A stretch of DNA of 64,000 bases from Struthidea cinerea (taxonomy: Eukaryota; Chordata; Aves; Passeriformes; Corcoracidae), in the NCBI GenBank assembly GCA_013397865.1, contig VZTI01001771.1, forward strand, positions 186,001 through 250,000, in the 5' to 3' direction. How positions within the stretch are numbered: the stretch's first letter is position 1; every line of letters starts with the position of its first letter. The translations under genes were made by a program, and so were the position numbers. Positions 39,266 through 53,011 of the stretch are shown here, in pieces. The notes beneath the pieces are model-generated. The model saw nothing but the letters and a program-made list of their open reading frames with translations, was not told the DNA's origin and made no database searches.

Positions 39266-42200
39266 GCCTGCTGATCTCCTGCCAGTGCCAAGAAAGGGAC
39301 AGTCAGCTGCAGTTTGGTGCTGCTGTGGTGATGTGCTGCCTTCCATTCGCACAAGGTCAGTACCTCCAGCAGTACCCAGTGCTGGCAAACACCAGTCCCA
39401 ATGGCACCACACCAGTTAAAGTACTCAGCAACAGCTCTCTGACTAGCTAGCAATTATGCCTTCATCAACAGGCTTAATTTCAAAAATAAAGCACTTTGTG
39501 GATTCTTCTCCTTTTGTCTTTTACCTTTCCAAGATGATCCATGCTCTTCTTCCAGACAAAACCATCCCCAGTTAAATCCATTGGTGAGTCAGTCCAGCAC
39601 TAACTTTTCCACCCGTGCTGTTTTAAGGTGTCGGCAGATTCAGTCATGAAATCATATAAATCAAGAGATACAAAAACAGAACAGAAAGTCTCCCAGTCCA
39701 ACTGTATTCTAACAGTTTTACTGGACTCTGACACTTTTGTGAGCCATGGCACATTAAAATCCCCAACATTGCTGCAAGGGCCTGAGTGTCAGAAAAGCAA
39801 GAACTGGCACAAAGTCTAAAGAGAGGCTCACCCAGGAACTGCAAAACGTATTAGACAATTCAGCCTCTCAAAGTTCATGCATTTAAACAGCACAAACAGT
39901 TTGGCCTTACACTTCAGAAACAAGCCCTTTTTAACATGCTCTCTTCTGCAACCTTGAGTTAAGCAGGATTCTTTTCATTTCTTGTTGACTCCAAAACTGG
40001 AGCATGTCAGCCTATTATAAACATTTTTCTAAATACTAGCAAATTATTGTTTTCCTCTATACTTTAATTAAGGGTTATGTCTACCCTTGTGATAGATATT
40101 TAATAACTGACAAATTTTTTTGATATCTGACACACTAAGGCAGCCTTGCAGTGACTACATGTTAATAGATATTAAAGATCACAGTGCCTTGGTAGGTAGA
40201 ATTATACAGGACAATATCAAAAAATATGGAAAAATCCTTGAAAGAAAGTATTTAGTAAAAGAGAGAAAAAAGACCATTTTACAGGTATCAAAACTAAAGA
40301 GTTTTTAAATTTAAAAAAGTCTTCTTTCAAGAACTGTCTCAACATACAAACCCCAAGACTCAGTACTCACGATGATGAGCACAATGCATGGCAATTGCAC
40401 AGAAAGTCCTACCTTTTTTTGACTTTTAACCACTTAAATATTCTTGAAGCCCAGCATGCTTGTTGCTAGCTGGTATTGACACCCTCCTACATAAATGAAA
40501 ACTTAAAAGAGACAAGAAAAAACATAGAAAACTAGAGTCAGTGGGAAGCCAACAACTGAAATGTCTGCTGAATCTGTCCCTCATTTTTATACAGTGAATT
40601 TGCTTGGGTAAAGTCCTGTCCAGTGGGGGTTAAATATCATCTCTGAACTAAAGCTCTTACCAGCTTCCATGGAAGACAACAACTGAGTTCTGTATCTTAA
40701 GCTGCTCCCCCTAAAAATCTACAGAAGCCGGAGCAGGGGAGCCAGCCTGGAACCGTGATCCTGGGCAGTTCCACTGGCTGGGATCCAGGGCAAGGGCAGG
40801 ATGAGACACCTCATCCACAGCTATTTTGCACTTCAAATAGTAATTAGAAGTAAATACACACATCTGCCACAAGGTTGAGAAAATCTCTTCTTTGCTCTGA
40901 AATCTCTTGAGTAGACTCTGAATTTACAGGTAAAACATACAGTGTTTTAGCTGTGGAAATGAATCACAATTTAGCACTTAGAAATCATAACTATTACCCC
41001 AGCTGTGCTGTAATTCAGACTTTGGCCACTCAACAAAATGCAGAGACTGGAACCCAGCAGGTCAGAAGTGCCTGGCTGGGAAATCCCGGTGGCTTGGGGG
41101 CCCCTGGGCCAAGCTGAGGTCACAAGGCTGCACGATGGAATGGCACAGTTAATGCTGACATTTCAATGTATTGGTATGTTAGATACTGAGGTATAGATTG
41201 TATTTTAATTCTTAAAAAAAAAAAAAAATTAAAACCAAAATCACTTTGCATCTATCAAGTTAATTAAGCTTGACCATGGTGCCTACAGCACAGCGTATTT
41301 GCAACCAGCAGAAGCAGAGGAAGGAACATAAATGATATTTTATTATTCAGACACAACTACCACCATGTTGCTCCATACAACTTTTTATAGCCCATCTCAT
41401 CCCATCTATTTCAATATGAATTGTTCACTAAACAACTGGAAAAATAATGCCTAGTGAAGAGTGAAATGCTTCAAATCATGTCTGTCTTGCTAGAAAAATT
41501 TCAGGCAAAAACATCAAAATGTCCTTCTCAGTCTTAAAAAAAGGTTTCAATTTTCCCTGATAAAAATAATTCCTAATGTCAAAAGCCTGTAATGATGAAT
41601 TGTGCAAATAATTGGGAAAAACCACTTTGAATTTATAAAAATATTTCACTTATACCAAAACAATATTTATATAATTCTTGTAAAATTACAGTCTCTCTAA
41701 GAGGAAAAGTCTCTCTTCAGCTCTAATTATTTCAAATATGCAAAAGCATCCACATTTGGCACTTGATCCTGTGACTACAATCCTTGTTCTTGTAATTGTT
41801 CCTAAACAGTAGAAAATACAGTATTTGTTTAAAATAATAATAAGGCATAACAGCAATCATACTTTGTTTAGTAAAAACAACTGTTATTATTCAAATCATT
41901 AAAAAGAATGCCATCTAATCCCTGGGAAAATCTTGTGTTAAACTGAATAAATTAAAATTAATATCATTACATTTACAGAAGGCCTTTTATTCCATTTTTA
42001 TATCCAGCACATTTCAATTCATAATTAGAAGAGATGCAATTAATGTCTCAAATGAAAACAATTTGATAAAACCTTAAAAATGTTTAATTTTTCCTGCTAA
42101 TAAATGGACCCAGTAAGGGTGCAGCTGGTCGGTAACACGGGGCCTGCGTAACACCCACAGCTGATTACGGTATTTTAATTCTCAAACCAGAAGCGTTTCA

Positions 42201-45200
42201 GTCCCATCATCTCTGCGTTCTGAGAATGGATTGTGTGATTTGGGCAGCTGCAGGATGCATCACGCTTCAAAGGAAAGAGGAAACCAGCTTGGGATGTCTT
42301 TTTGATTCCAGCGCATTGTGACCTCCTGCCATCCCAACAGCTCTCCATGAAACTGGGCTGACACCGTGGCTGCCAGATGACTGCTCCTGTTTCACAGGGT
42401 ATTTCTGGAGATGTTATGGTGCAGGACAATGAAAAATACCAGCCTTCAATAGAACAGCTCAAGCTTTACAAGCACTGTCAAGCTTTATCGTTAATTAATT
42501 TCTCTTCAGCTTGGGAACAAAAAGTAATGCAGTGAATGTTTTCCAGCCCTTCATTGTTTCCATTGTCTCCAAGTTTTCTCTTGGACAGCAAAGTTTGTAG
42601 AGAGTGGCCCCATATTTGACTGTGTCTGGAAACCCCAGATTCTAGAGATAATATCAACAGCATTTAAAGGAGTTGCTTGTATTAAAACAGATGTAACAAA
42701 TTGCCATACAAAAGCTCACCTCTTCAAAAGCCAGAAACAATGAAGTGCACCTGGAGCCACTTCCAATGGGTCTTGAAAATGACCACCTAAAAAACTACCA
42801 TGGACTTTGGGAATGAAAGGACTCCAGAAAAATTGCTGGAAAATCATTACATCTGCTCCAAGTTGAACATCAGCATGTCTGAAGGACAGAACCAGCTGGT
42901 TTTGGAAAATACATTCTTTCCAGTCAAACAAGGAACAGTTTACTTGGGGAATTTAAATCTAAAATTTGGCTTGGGATTTTTCACTTAATTTTCATACATT
43001 TCTAATTAAAAAATAATCTCTCAGCAGTATTTAGGGTATTTCAATAAACCAAATTTTAAATATTTTTTAAAGTATTTCTTCTTTGCAAAAGACCATTCTG
43101 CTATAAGTAAGGTATCAGCAGGAAATAAATTGCATTTCAAGTCCAAGGTGATGTATACTTTAAAGAGAAATCCTTCAGCTTGCTTATAATTAACTCAACA
43201 CCATTATCCAACAGCTCTCCTATAAACACTCATCCTACTACAGTACATGTTTGCTTTCAGATTTTTGTCTTATGTTGGCTTTATTCCCTTCTCTCTCCTA
43301 CTTCCATAAAACACAAGACTCATAACTACATCTCTAAAAAGTAATTCTACTTTAGGGCTAACTGGCTAATTACATTCATTCAAAATCTTCAGGTACCTTT
43401 TATTCTGTTTAAGGCAGACATAAATCTATTCTTTCTTTCAAACAATGGCCCACTCTATCAAGAGCATGTGAAATTTGGAGAAAACTGTTGTTAGCAGAAA
43501 TCACCTGAAATGCCCAAAACACCAACTTAATCAACAATTCAAAAATATTGCTGCTTCTTGATTCATCATAAATAACAGCAAATGAAAATGTTTTCAATTG
43601 TGTAATACTAACTCTTCTAAATAGAATTAAAAACCTTTAATGCCCAATTATTTTCCTATGTTTCTTTGAGAGGTAGAATTTTTCTAAGAGATTACTGTGT
43701 CAGGTATGGCCATTATGACCATCTCTAAAGCTTACCAAGAAGGTATATGTGAAAAAAAATACAGCCCATGTCCCCTTTCCAAAGTCTGTTACCATCTCCT
43801 TCTCTGAGGTGGCAACTTCCTCTGTTGGCTCACTGCAGCACTGGGGATTTCTTGTGCTACTCGTGTGCCTCAGGAGAAATAATGGACACTTCAGAACTTT
43901 CCCTCCTACTGCAAAAGCTGCACACAATATATTCTGTAAAATTATGGGCCTTCAAAATTTCATTGTTGTTGATTGTTCCCCACTTTCTGCAGTGCATAGG
44001 GCATCCTACTGCCTCACAATCATTCCTGTTCTGAGTCAGGGAAATTAGTTGTTAATATCTTTCTTTGTCCTCATCTCTGTTTCATAGGCAATGAAAGAAA
44101 AAGTTTAAATAAAAAAAGAAAAGAAAAAAGTGAGTTTGTCAAGCTGAATTATCAAGACTTCCTTTATACAACACAAAAACCTGAAATGCATGTTACTCTT
44201 GCTATTTTTTATTATTATAATTCATTCCATCAGGCTTTCTTACATGTATCCATAAAGTGATTCAGACAACAGAAATTATCTCAGTAAATACAGAGTTGTT
44301 TTTCATTTTGTGCCTGGAACAACCAGGCTTGCTGATATGAAATTTCAGTTATTACATTTAACATGGAAAACTATAGTCTTTCAAAGAGATGAAGTTACAT
44401 TACTCTCCACCAAATGGGGCTTTGGCTCTCACTCAGGGTAAGCTATCATGCAGTGCTACTTCCATGATAGCTGTAATTAAATCTGCTCTCTTCCTGGTCA
44501 GGCTGGGGACCCCAGGAGGGCACATCTGGCTGAGCCTTTGGCTGTGGGGGCACTCTGGCCACTGCCCGGCACAGGCCAGCGCCAGCTCGGGCTCTGCTCG
44601 CCACCCCCAGCACAGCAGCAGGAGGCAAACAGAGACACATCCAAGGGTGACTCCTGTATCTGTAGCTGGCCAGCTGAAAAGGGCATTTTGTTGATGCTCC
44701 ATGGAGGAAATAGCAGCGCTGGACTGCTCTGCTAAGCAACGCCTTTTCTCTTAAGAAGTGTCCAACAGCGCTACAACGATCGTGGCTGGAACACTGGGGG
44801 CTTTCCACTGGGGGCTTGTCTTTGTAGACATTTCCATATAATCAGATGCTCAAACTGAATCTTTCTCTATTCATAAATGAGACAATTTTCACAGGCTCAG
44901 GTGCAGTTATGGCTCAGATAGAAATTAACATGGTGACAATGAACCAGATTTGGTTCAGCTCCCTCGACAGCCCTTCCCAGCTGGAATACAGTTCAGGTCT
45001 CAGTTAGTAGGAGTGGGTTAAACAGCTCAAAAAAGTACATCTGGCCCAAACATTTTCTGCCTGAGGCAGGAGCAGAGCCAAACAGCAAAGCAATCATTAT
45101 TCTTTCCATTTGCAGGAAAGAATGACTTGCCTAACACCCCACAGGGAACCTGGAGTAGAACTAAACCGCAAAGCTGGTAAACCCAGCTTGCTCCATCATC

Positions 45201-46310
45201 TGCCTGAAAAACATGGAGCAGACACGATACTGCTGTTTAGGATGCTTTGAATTTAAAAGGATTTTGACCCCGCATGGACTCATAGGTATTCAGCACCCAC
45301 AAAAAATAAAAAGCTACTTAATAAGGTTAAGAAAGACAGAAAGAAACTGCTTCTGTGTTTTATGGAGGTTGCTGAAATGGATTTCCCTTTTTTAACTATG
45401 CTGTGGAGCTCAGTAGGAAAGCTGATTTATCCAGTGAATGCACAGCAGTTCCTCCCTGCTAGAGCTGCTGTTTAAGTTTAATTGGAATACACAGCATTTG
45501 TGTAATGTTTATATCATGGAGAACATTTAAGAAAAGCAGAAAGGCCCTTTCGGTTCAACACACTTATTTCTGCTGTGATCCTGATCACTGAACCCAAGTG
45601 GAAAAATGAACCAACAAATGATTTCTTTGCTGCTTGTTTTAGGCAGTGACTCCAGAGGCAGAAATGGCTGCTTGAAGAAGAGAAGAAAAATAGGCCAGGA
45701 CTGGCTAACTCAGGGGAGTGGCCATGGGATATGGAGCCTTTCATCCACAGGTTGCTGAATCCAGCACAGGGCTGTAGCAAACAAAAAATTATTACCATTA
45801 AATGGAAGTTCAATGGCCTCAGAGAAATCATTTAAATGGTTTCTGCTTCATACAGACACTCGCAGCTGAGAAATTATTGCTACAATTAGCAGTACTGCAT
45901 AGTCATCACTGAGATGGAAGATTTTGGTGTTTTTTTAAATTCCCAGAAGCAGAATGGTGTCCCTGAAAAAATCCTATAATGATTATTTTGACCAAGAACA
46001 TTCATCATAAATGTAAAGATTTGGAGTTTTTTCTGCATTTTTATCATTATTTTAGTTTTATTTAGGCCCCTTTGTTAGTTTTCTTTGCCTTTCCCGATGC
46101 TATAGATCAGAAGATAAAAGTCTTCTACAAAATTACTTTTCCTAAAAAGTAATTTACACGAATACTGTGAGGAGAAAAACTACATCCTGTCCAAATCAGA
46201 GCTTTCCACTGTTAATATATTTGCATTTGGCTCAAACATTAAACACAAAGTGTTTTTAACTGAAAACTTCCCATTTTCCAGGGAACTGGGTGGCATTTTT
46301 TAGCTTAGGG
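39266..46310. other. Long unique stretch, no gene seen
   Basis: About 7 kb, mostly AT-rich. GC-richer pieces lie at 40720-40810, 41040-41140 and 44480-44640. Overlapping frames at 44389-44808 on both strands reflect the last of these. A poly-A run lies near 41214-41228. No transposon or exon recognised. Confidence 0.45.
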
Positions 46311-46357
46311 TATCTATAATCAATAATCTATAATCTATAATCTATACCTATAATCTG
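46311..46357. repeat. (TATAATC)n microsatellite, imperfect
   Basis: TATCTATAATCAATAATC and successive TATAATC units form about six imperfect copies of a 7-bp motif, with small insertions. It is a short AT-rich tandem repeat. Confidence 0.85.
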
Positions 46358-46596
46358 TAAAATCCACAGGATCTCAAGAGAAATTTTAGCAAAGGTTACC
46401 ACAGGCTAACTTCAATATCCGAACAAAAGGACCTCTGGTGACTGGTTCAGTACCCACAGGGTACCTGAAAGGGATTTCCCACACCACGGCCACAGGAGTC
46501 GGGAGCCGGGGTCACGGGGGGGCTGCCAGGACCCGGTGCCCTGCTGCAGGGTCCACTCACCTGTCTCACACCCTGATGCCTTTGTTTGCCTTTCAA

Positions 46597-46895
46597 CCAC
46601 AGAGGGGCTTGAGTCGAAAAGGACTTTTAAAGGTCATCGAGTCCAACCCCCCTGCAATGAGCAGGGACATCTGCAGTGGGGTCAGGCTTCTCAGAGCCCT
46701 GTCCAACCTGACCTTGAATGGTTCCAGGGATGGGGCATCCACCCCCTCTCCTGTTCTGCTGTTTCGTCACCTTCCTCATGAAAAATATCTTCCCTACACC
46801 TAGTTTGAATCTGCCTGGTTTTAGTTTGAAACCATTACCCCTTGTCCTATTGCCACAGGCCTACAAAAAGTCTGTCCCTTTCTAGTTAATGTTTC
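46597..46895 (-). mobile_element. CR1 LINE 3' fragment (older copy)
   Basis: CTTGAGTCGAAAAGGACTTT, AAGGTCATCGAGTCCAACCC and CCTGCAATGAGCAGGGACAT are the reverse complement of a CR1 3' UTR. They are followed by CTGACCTTGAATGGTTCCAG, GCATCCACC and AAATATCTTCCCTACACCTA. The octamer tail is not intact at the left end. The copy is about 300 bp and 5' truncated. The 121- and 81-codon plus frames across it are antisense artefacts. Confidence 0.92.
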
Positions 46896-48021
46896 CACTT
46901 TCTGTGACTGACACTTAGCCCAGTGGAGTGGCTCTCCTGTGGTTTATACGTGGGGCAGCAGCCTCAACAGCACTAACACACCCCCCTAAACTGATAAGCA
47001 AGGAACCACACCCTGACACCAAGCATTCAGGAAGGCTGAAGCAAAGACTGGACTCAGGCAGATATATTCCTGTTGCATTTTGTATTCCAGTTAACATTTC
47101 TGCTTTTATAAATCTCATTATGCAGGTACAAGTGTTACAGCAGAGGTCACACACTTACTCACAGTTTAACAGTTAAAGAGATGCTTGTGCTAAATAAATT
47201 TGTGCAGTTCCATTGTGAAAATTCTATGTTCAATAGGTCTCATCAAATGTTGTTGCCCAGATTGGTTTAATAGCATGTTCGGCTGTAGAGCAAAACATGC
47301 AAGGGCAACAGTTCAAGAGGCTTTTCTACTCTGGTGGCACATGTAATGTTTCTGCAGTTAGAAAACTCATATATACACACACACATGCTCCCTGGGTTTC
47401 TTTATTGACTAAAAAAAAGTCTCTGCATATTTATGGTAACAGTTCTGCAAAGTACTCTGAACATTATGCAATTTAAAGCCTTATGACTACCCAAACGTAA
47501 GATTATTTTTAAAAACAGAATTACTGCAGACACTCAGAAGATGCAAAGAGATTGTTGAAAAGCTAGCAGCATATGACAACATAAATGCAATTATGTCTGC
47601 GAAACTTCATATGCTTCACACCACAGAGTGTTACACAACAACACTAAAGGTATGTTACATAGATAGTTAGAATTTAATTTGGGGTATAACAGATTCCTGA
47701 ATCCATAACAATCACTCCAGCAAGCATTCCATTTAGGTGCATCCACAATAATGCCTTTCCTATTTTGAAAGAAGGTAGTGATCACAAAAGAGACAAGCTC
47801 TAGAGCAGTACATGAATGGAAACCCGAGGTTTCTTTCTAGAAGATGTAGAACTATTAAGCAAGCTGGGATTTTGTAAAGGTTAGCCCTCACAATTCTGCC
47901 TCTTGATTGTCTTGCAATAAGTGGCCCATTCATTCGAACTTTTGGAGGGTTTTTTGACATTAGTTAGGTGCACAATGTAGTTTGACCTATAATTCTCAGC
48001 TCAGCAGCCAGGCATATCTCA
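46896..48021. other. Single-copy DNA, no gene seen
   Basis: No recognised element. A short CA run occurs near 47375. Confidence 0.5.
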
Positions 48022-48070
48022 TACAGCCAGTGCTCCTCACACTGAGCTCTGGCTGTAGAACAACAGCCAG
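48022..48070. other. Mutually exclusive inverted repeats (hairpin-forming)
   Basis: TACAGCCAG (48022-48030) is the exact reverse complement of CTGGCTGTA (48049-48057). CTGGCTGT (48049-48056) can instead pair with ACAGCCAG (48063-48070) across a 6-base loop. A further pair, TCATACAG (48019-48026) and CTGTATGA (48076-48083), can enclose the cluster. Whether it is transcribed is unknown. A precursor hairpin of microRNA type would need longer pairing than is seen. Confidence 0.55.
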
Positions 48071-48083
48071 CTCTACTGTATGA

Positions 48084-51000
48084 GCCAGTTAAAGCACTGT
48101 GGATAAAAATCTGGTGCCAATGCATCAGGCTTCAGAGAAACAGACATTATACCATATATCATGTAATTGTACTCCTGTAGCGAGGAACAAACAAAAAGTA
48201 TCTCAGTGAACTAGAGAGGCAATTAAGTTAATTGCTTTCCTATGATGTTTTAAGAGAACACTATCCTTTCCCAAACCCATCACAGCAATGATTGTTTTTC
48301 TGTTCTGAGCTTTGGAGGATGACTATAAAAATCTACAGGAAATCACTGACTTTGATAGAGAAGACAGACTGAGGGCCATGACTGAAGTAGAGACTTTTCT
48401 TTATTAAATTAATATCTGCACCAATTCACACAACTATCCAGCATATCCCTTCAGTTCAGCTTTTGCTTTCCTGGTGTGAGGGGCCACCACAAAGAAAGGA
48501 TGGGAAAAGATGGACCTCAGCAATGAGAACAGAAAAAAGCCCCAGCAACCCATCACACCACACTTCTGTCAGTCCTAACAGTCAGGCTGAAAAGCCCCTC
48601 AGCTTGGTAACCCCCCATCCCACAAGGCAAAGGCGCAGGTTTGGGTGGTGTCTGACCATCCCGTCCCAGGGAAGCAGAGCCTGAACTCTCCCTGCTCAGG
48701 ACAGACACCTGCCCTGCTGGGACACACGACAGCCCGACGCCAAGGAAAGGCCCGGAGCAGTAACTGGGAAGCCCCACCTTTGCCAGTGTCACGTCAGCGT
48801 CACCCCGTTCAAAACTGACAGGGATGGAGGGACTTATGAACACCAGTAGCTTTTTTTCAAAATGGAATTTAAATAACCTGGAACATAAAGGAAAATTTTG
48901 GGAAGGCGAAACTTGGTGGAAGAGGAGCGGCTGCTTTGCCATGTTTCTAACAATATCAGCAATGAAGCAGTAGAGGAAAAGCAGAGAAAGGTAATCTCCT
49001 GGGACAGTTATGGGTAGCCAACCCCACACTTTTCTGCTCCCAGAATTTTATCTAGCTAAAAATTCTCCACAGCCACCATGACTGTAACAGGCCCTGAAGC
49101 TCCCCAGACCTCAGCCAACTTCTCAGAGAATTTCCACTTGTGACACACTCTCTCTGTCTCTCTGTCTGTATTTCTAGACCCCATCTTCCTCATTCTTGTG
49201 CCACAAGACACATCTCACCTGTCCTGCTGAAAGGTCCCCAGGCATCTGCAGGCAGCTGACACTTCTTGCAGCTGCTGCCTCTATCAGTGAAGCCATATGA
49301 GCTTCTTCCTTGGCAAGTGGCTGCTCACTGGGTCAAGAACAGTTCTGCTCCTGTAGCTGCAAGGCTTTCAGAAACCCATGCAGAGGCTGCAGTAACTCAG
49401 CTGATACAGCCAGCAGGAAGAGAAGGGAATACAGTGATCCAGCCTCCAACTGGATCAGATGTATTATAGACAATTCCATTTGTCTATGACAATGGTACAC
49501 CACAAGCTTTTGAGGAAAAAAAAGACAATGCTACAGCCTTTCTCTGAGTCTCGTCCTGCCAGGCTCGGTACCTCCCAGTTTCTTTCATCACATGAAATCC
49601 AGCTACCTCATTCACAACCTTTTCTATTCCTCTCCCATTCTATTGAGTCTGTTTGTACCTAGAACCCTTTCGTTCTTTTTTCTCTATGTTCATTTTCCAC
49701 TAAATATTATCCTTCTGTATATCTGTAATACCTAGTGAATTAAGTAATTTACAATAAAATGGATGCCCAGTGCGTTTACTGTAAGAAACACTCCCTAGAC
49801 CAAGGTGTGGCAGACAACTCCCACACTTTCAGTCAGTTGCAAGGTAATGATTTTGTAGGCATTGACTCTACAACAGGTTGCCTATTAGCTCACATGCATA
49901 TATTCTTCTATTAATTATGATAGCACAGCCAAATGAGAACATGGCCACTCAATTCCTCACTGTTACTGCCACAAGGAATGCAGCTGGAGCACAGCTGGAG
50001 CCATGGGGTACAAAATTCGTTGTAACATCCATCCCTTTTGGAGGGGTAAGAGAAACGGGACCGAAAATGCTTAATTTTTTTTATAACACTGAAAGGAACA
50101 GTATCGAAAGATGAGGTAAAACACCACCATTGCAAGGGATTAATGATACATGAAACTGTATCTTTTTGCTCTCTACATGATCCTGTAAGGCAGGGGTGCC
50201 AAACAAAGGTTGGGAGAGCAACAATTGGAAAGCTACAAAAATAGAGCAGTTAGGGAGAGGAAAAAAAAGCACACAAGAATGTCACTACCTGTCTTTGTTC
50301 AAACCCCACCCCCAAGTATCTAATTGCAAGCATCACACCTGAGTGCCAGTCTCCTCTGATCCACACTTTGCTGTCTGGAGCTGAGCAAGCCATCACTTTA
50401 CTGAGATTCTTTTCTGGCCAATGGGTAAAACACCTCAAAAGCAAGGAAGTTGTGCACATTGACTAGAAACTCCTCAGGTGTTTTAGTATTTCCCTCTTTG
50501 TACCCACCAGGCACACGTTTCACATGCAGCAGGAGTGTCAAAACAATGTATGTACGTGTAAAAATTCTTAATCTATTTCACCCTTTGGGAGAACAGCCAC
50601 CATTTTCTGATGCATGTAAACCTCATTTTATAGAGCAAATGAGTTATTAATGCAGCCCATGTATGCGGTCCAATCCTGGCACCCCAGGACTGCAGGCAAC
50701 AAGCACGGTCCTGAATTCAGGACTGCACTGCCTGACACAGGAGGAAATACTTGGCAGGCTGCTGCAGTCAGCCAAATAAGCCTTACATTAATGTATGCCT
50801 TAATTTTATCTTATAGGAACAGGAAGAAAAATAAGAGGGCTATAGGTCACATGGAGTACACTCAGACACCCTGAATTTTCCCTTGATATATACTTAATAC
50901 AAGAAATAGCAGATATGCAGCAGCTGTAAGAGTCACTTGCTAATAATTAAGTATTTATGATTTCATCTCCTTGCCAATTTTATAATGCAGACTGAAGGAG

Positions 51001-51510
51001 GCAAAACATATTAATCTGACACACAGAACTTTTGTTTGGAAAAATAAAATCTCTCTTTACATAGACCTGCACAGGCATCTAAAATACTGTTTACTTACCT
51101 CTACAGTTCTGTTTAATATGTATTTGAGACTAGAACATACCAGTTAAATGCTGACTCTCAAGTGAAATGCTCTTCTCCCTGTTACTTGTGGAAAACAGAA
51201 ATTTTTGCAGAGAATCAAAAAATGAAAGAAGGTCATGACATTCTAGTGGGCTTTTTTATGGTTTATGAAACCCTTCATTAAACTTTTAGAAGACAGAGCC
51301 TGGAACGGCTTTGGGAAAAAGCAGAAACCTCAGAGTGCTTCTGGGGAACATCACCTGTAATTTATTCACTTTGAATGCTTTTTATGGTGCGGCTCAAGAC
51401 AGACGCATGACATGATTCCAACCTCCACAAACCCAAGGCATTAAGTAATTGAATCCATAACCAGAAGCTGGTAAATGGGTAGTCTTGTGAGTTATTCTCT
51501 AAGTGTGACA
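48084..51510. other. Unique DNA, no gene seen
   Basis: It includes a 158-codon minus frame (48553-49029) over a moderately GC-rich piece without any recognisable domain, and a CTCTGTCT run near 49148-49170. The AT-rich part at 50880-51110 has several homeodomain-type TAAT cores and leads into the duplicated element described next. Confidence 0.45.
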
Positions 51511-51646
51511 TGGAGAACAGCTTGCTTCACAATCATTATTGTACTGTAGTGCAGAAATCACATAATGAGGACTTCATGCTGTTAGGATCCTAAGCCTTGA
51601 TTGTTAGAACATTTCAGTCATATTAAAAAAATGATATATTGGAAGT
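51511..51646 (+). repeat. Diverged direct repeat, copy 1 (candidate conserved element)
   Basis: The block matches 52877-53011 in the same orientation, at roughly 75% identity by eye with few indels. Shared segments include CAGCTTGCTT, an ATTATT..TACTG stretch, CATAATGAG.ACTTCA.GCTG, CCTTGATTG and an ATTAAAAA stretch before ATTG. The two copies lie 1.4 kb apart. It matches no CR1 or LTR in the window. It may be an ancient amniote repeat co-opted as regulatory DNA, or a local duplication of an enhancer. Confidence 0.7.
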
Positions 51647-52876
51647 AGATAGGAAGAAAAACAGTAATTGGAAGCTCAGCAGTGGGTTAAAGCCACAATT
51701 TATTTACCATTTCCCTTGCATTAGATGAGACATTAACAGGATTATTAATAAAGATTCTGTATTGGGTTTGTCACATAGCAGCCATGTATCATCCTATTGG
51801 GCTGCCAAAAGCATGTCAGTATAGTTTTCTTAAGGCTGCAGAGAAATCTTATCTAGTCTAAAATTACTGAAATATGTTAATTTTTATAGCTGCTTGAATT
51901 AGTACATGACCTTTAAAATAGAGAGGCAAAAACCATACATCCATCTGATATTGATTTCTTGGTTACACAAGATGCATGCATTAAGGAAATTGAATTACAA
52001 ATTAAAATTCAGCACTGCTTTATTAAAAATCAGGTGTTGATGAAAAGTGATTCTCTTCACAAGATGCTTTTCTAATTTCCATTGCAGTTGCTGTACTACC
52101 AACTGTAGTTATTAGTGCCCAGAAAAGCTGGGCTTATTTTTAGTCATGCAGTTAGAATTGCTTCCTGCTTTTTTGCATTACTTTGCCATTTAGTTGGGAA
52201 TACCTGATTCTACAGTCTATGACATTAAAAAACCAAACCTGCCCTCCCTCAGCTGTTGCTCAGGTGCCCAGAACAATCTCAGAAATGGGAAGGGGGAAAG
52301 TGGACCAAGGGCAGCCTTTGACTTCTGCAAATGTGAGCAAGTTTGGTTATGGCAGCAGAACACCTTTTATCAATTCACTTGTTTGCCAATCCAGCTTCAA
52401 AGACAGTTCACTATCTCAGGATAAAGAAAAACAAAAATATTCCTCTTAAAAATGTCTCAAGCGGAATCATTCAGATTTTGCTGTGGTGACTTCTCAAGAT
52501 ACTTTACGGCTTTTATTTTTAAATTTCCAACATGAAGTAATTATATAAAGTATTAATTTTAATAGTTCATAAAGCAACTGGAAGACAAGTACATAAAAAT
52601 AATGTGTATATGACAATTAAGTATAGAAAATCTCCTAAGATTTTAAGCAGTTCCCAGTTCATTTGCTCAAAGGAGAAATGTACTATGAACAGCTTTTTAT
52701 TTGTTACTTTTATGTATTTTTGAATATACCAACACCTTTTTTTAATAAGTAATATACCTTAGGTCAATCTCAGAACACTAACTTTTAAACACAAACCCAG
52801 CTGCTGCAGATAATGATTAGATGAAAAGTCAGAAAAAAATAATCAGGAGGACTTCTGATCTCAGGTTAGGGAGGAG
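51647..52876. other. AT-rich spacer between the direct repeats
   Basis: It contains no recognised element. An 88-codon plus frame at 52183-52449 lacks any domain. The stretch 51690-51900 is AT-rich with sequence character like conserved regulatory DNA, which is an impression only. Confidence 0.45.
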
Positions 52877-53011
52877 ATGGAAGCAGCTTGCTTTGAAATT
52901 ATTATTTTACTGCAGAGTAGAAATGGCATAATGAGAACTTCACGCTGCCAGAAGCTGTAACCCTTGATTGCTGGAATACAGCTGTCACATTAAAAATGAC
53001 ACATTGCCAGA
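52877..53011 (+). repeat. Diverged direct repeat, copy 2 (candidate conserved element)
   Basis: This is the partner of 51511-51646. The best block is GAAATGGCATAATGAGAACT against GAAATCACATAATGAGGACT in copy 1. The match fades around 53011. Retention of long matching blocks despite many substitutions between them suggests that parts are constrained, although neutral decay of an old duplicate could look similar. Confidence 0.7.

Noticed and set aside
38924..39412. 162-codon minus-strand frame
   Set aside because: Its peptide is the conserved C-terminal part of CR1 ORF2 plus translated 3' UTR, so it is a transposon remnant and not a host gene.
48553..49029. 158-codon minus-strand frame
   Set aside because: The peptide shows no family signature, and the frame covers a change from GC-rich to AT-rich DNA, which is not typical of an exon.
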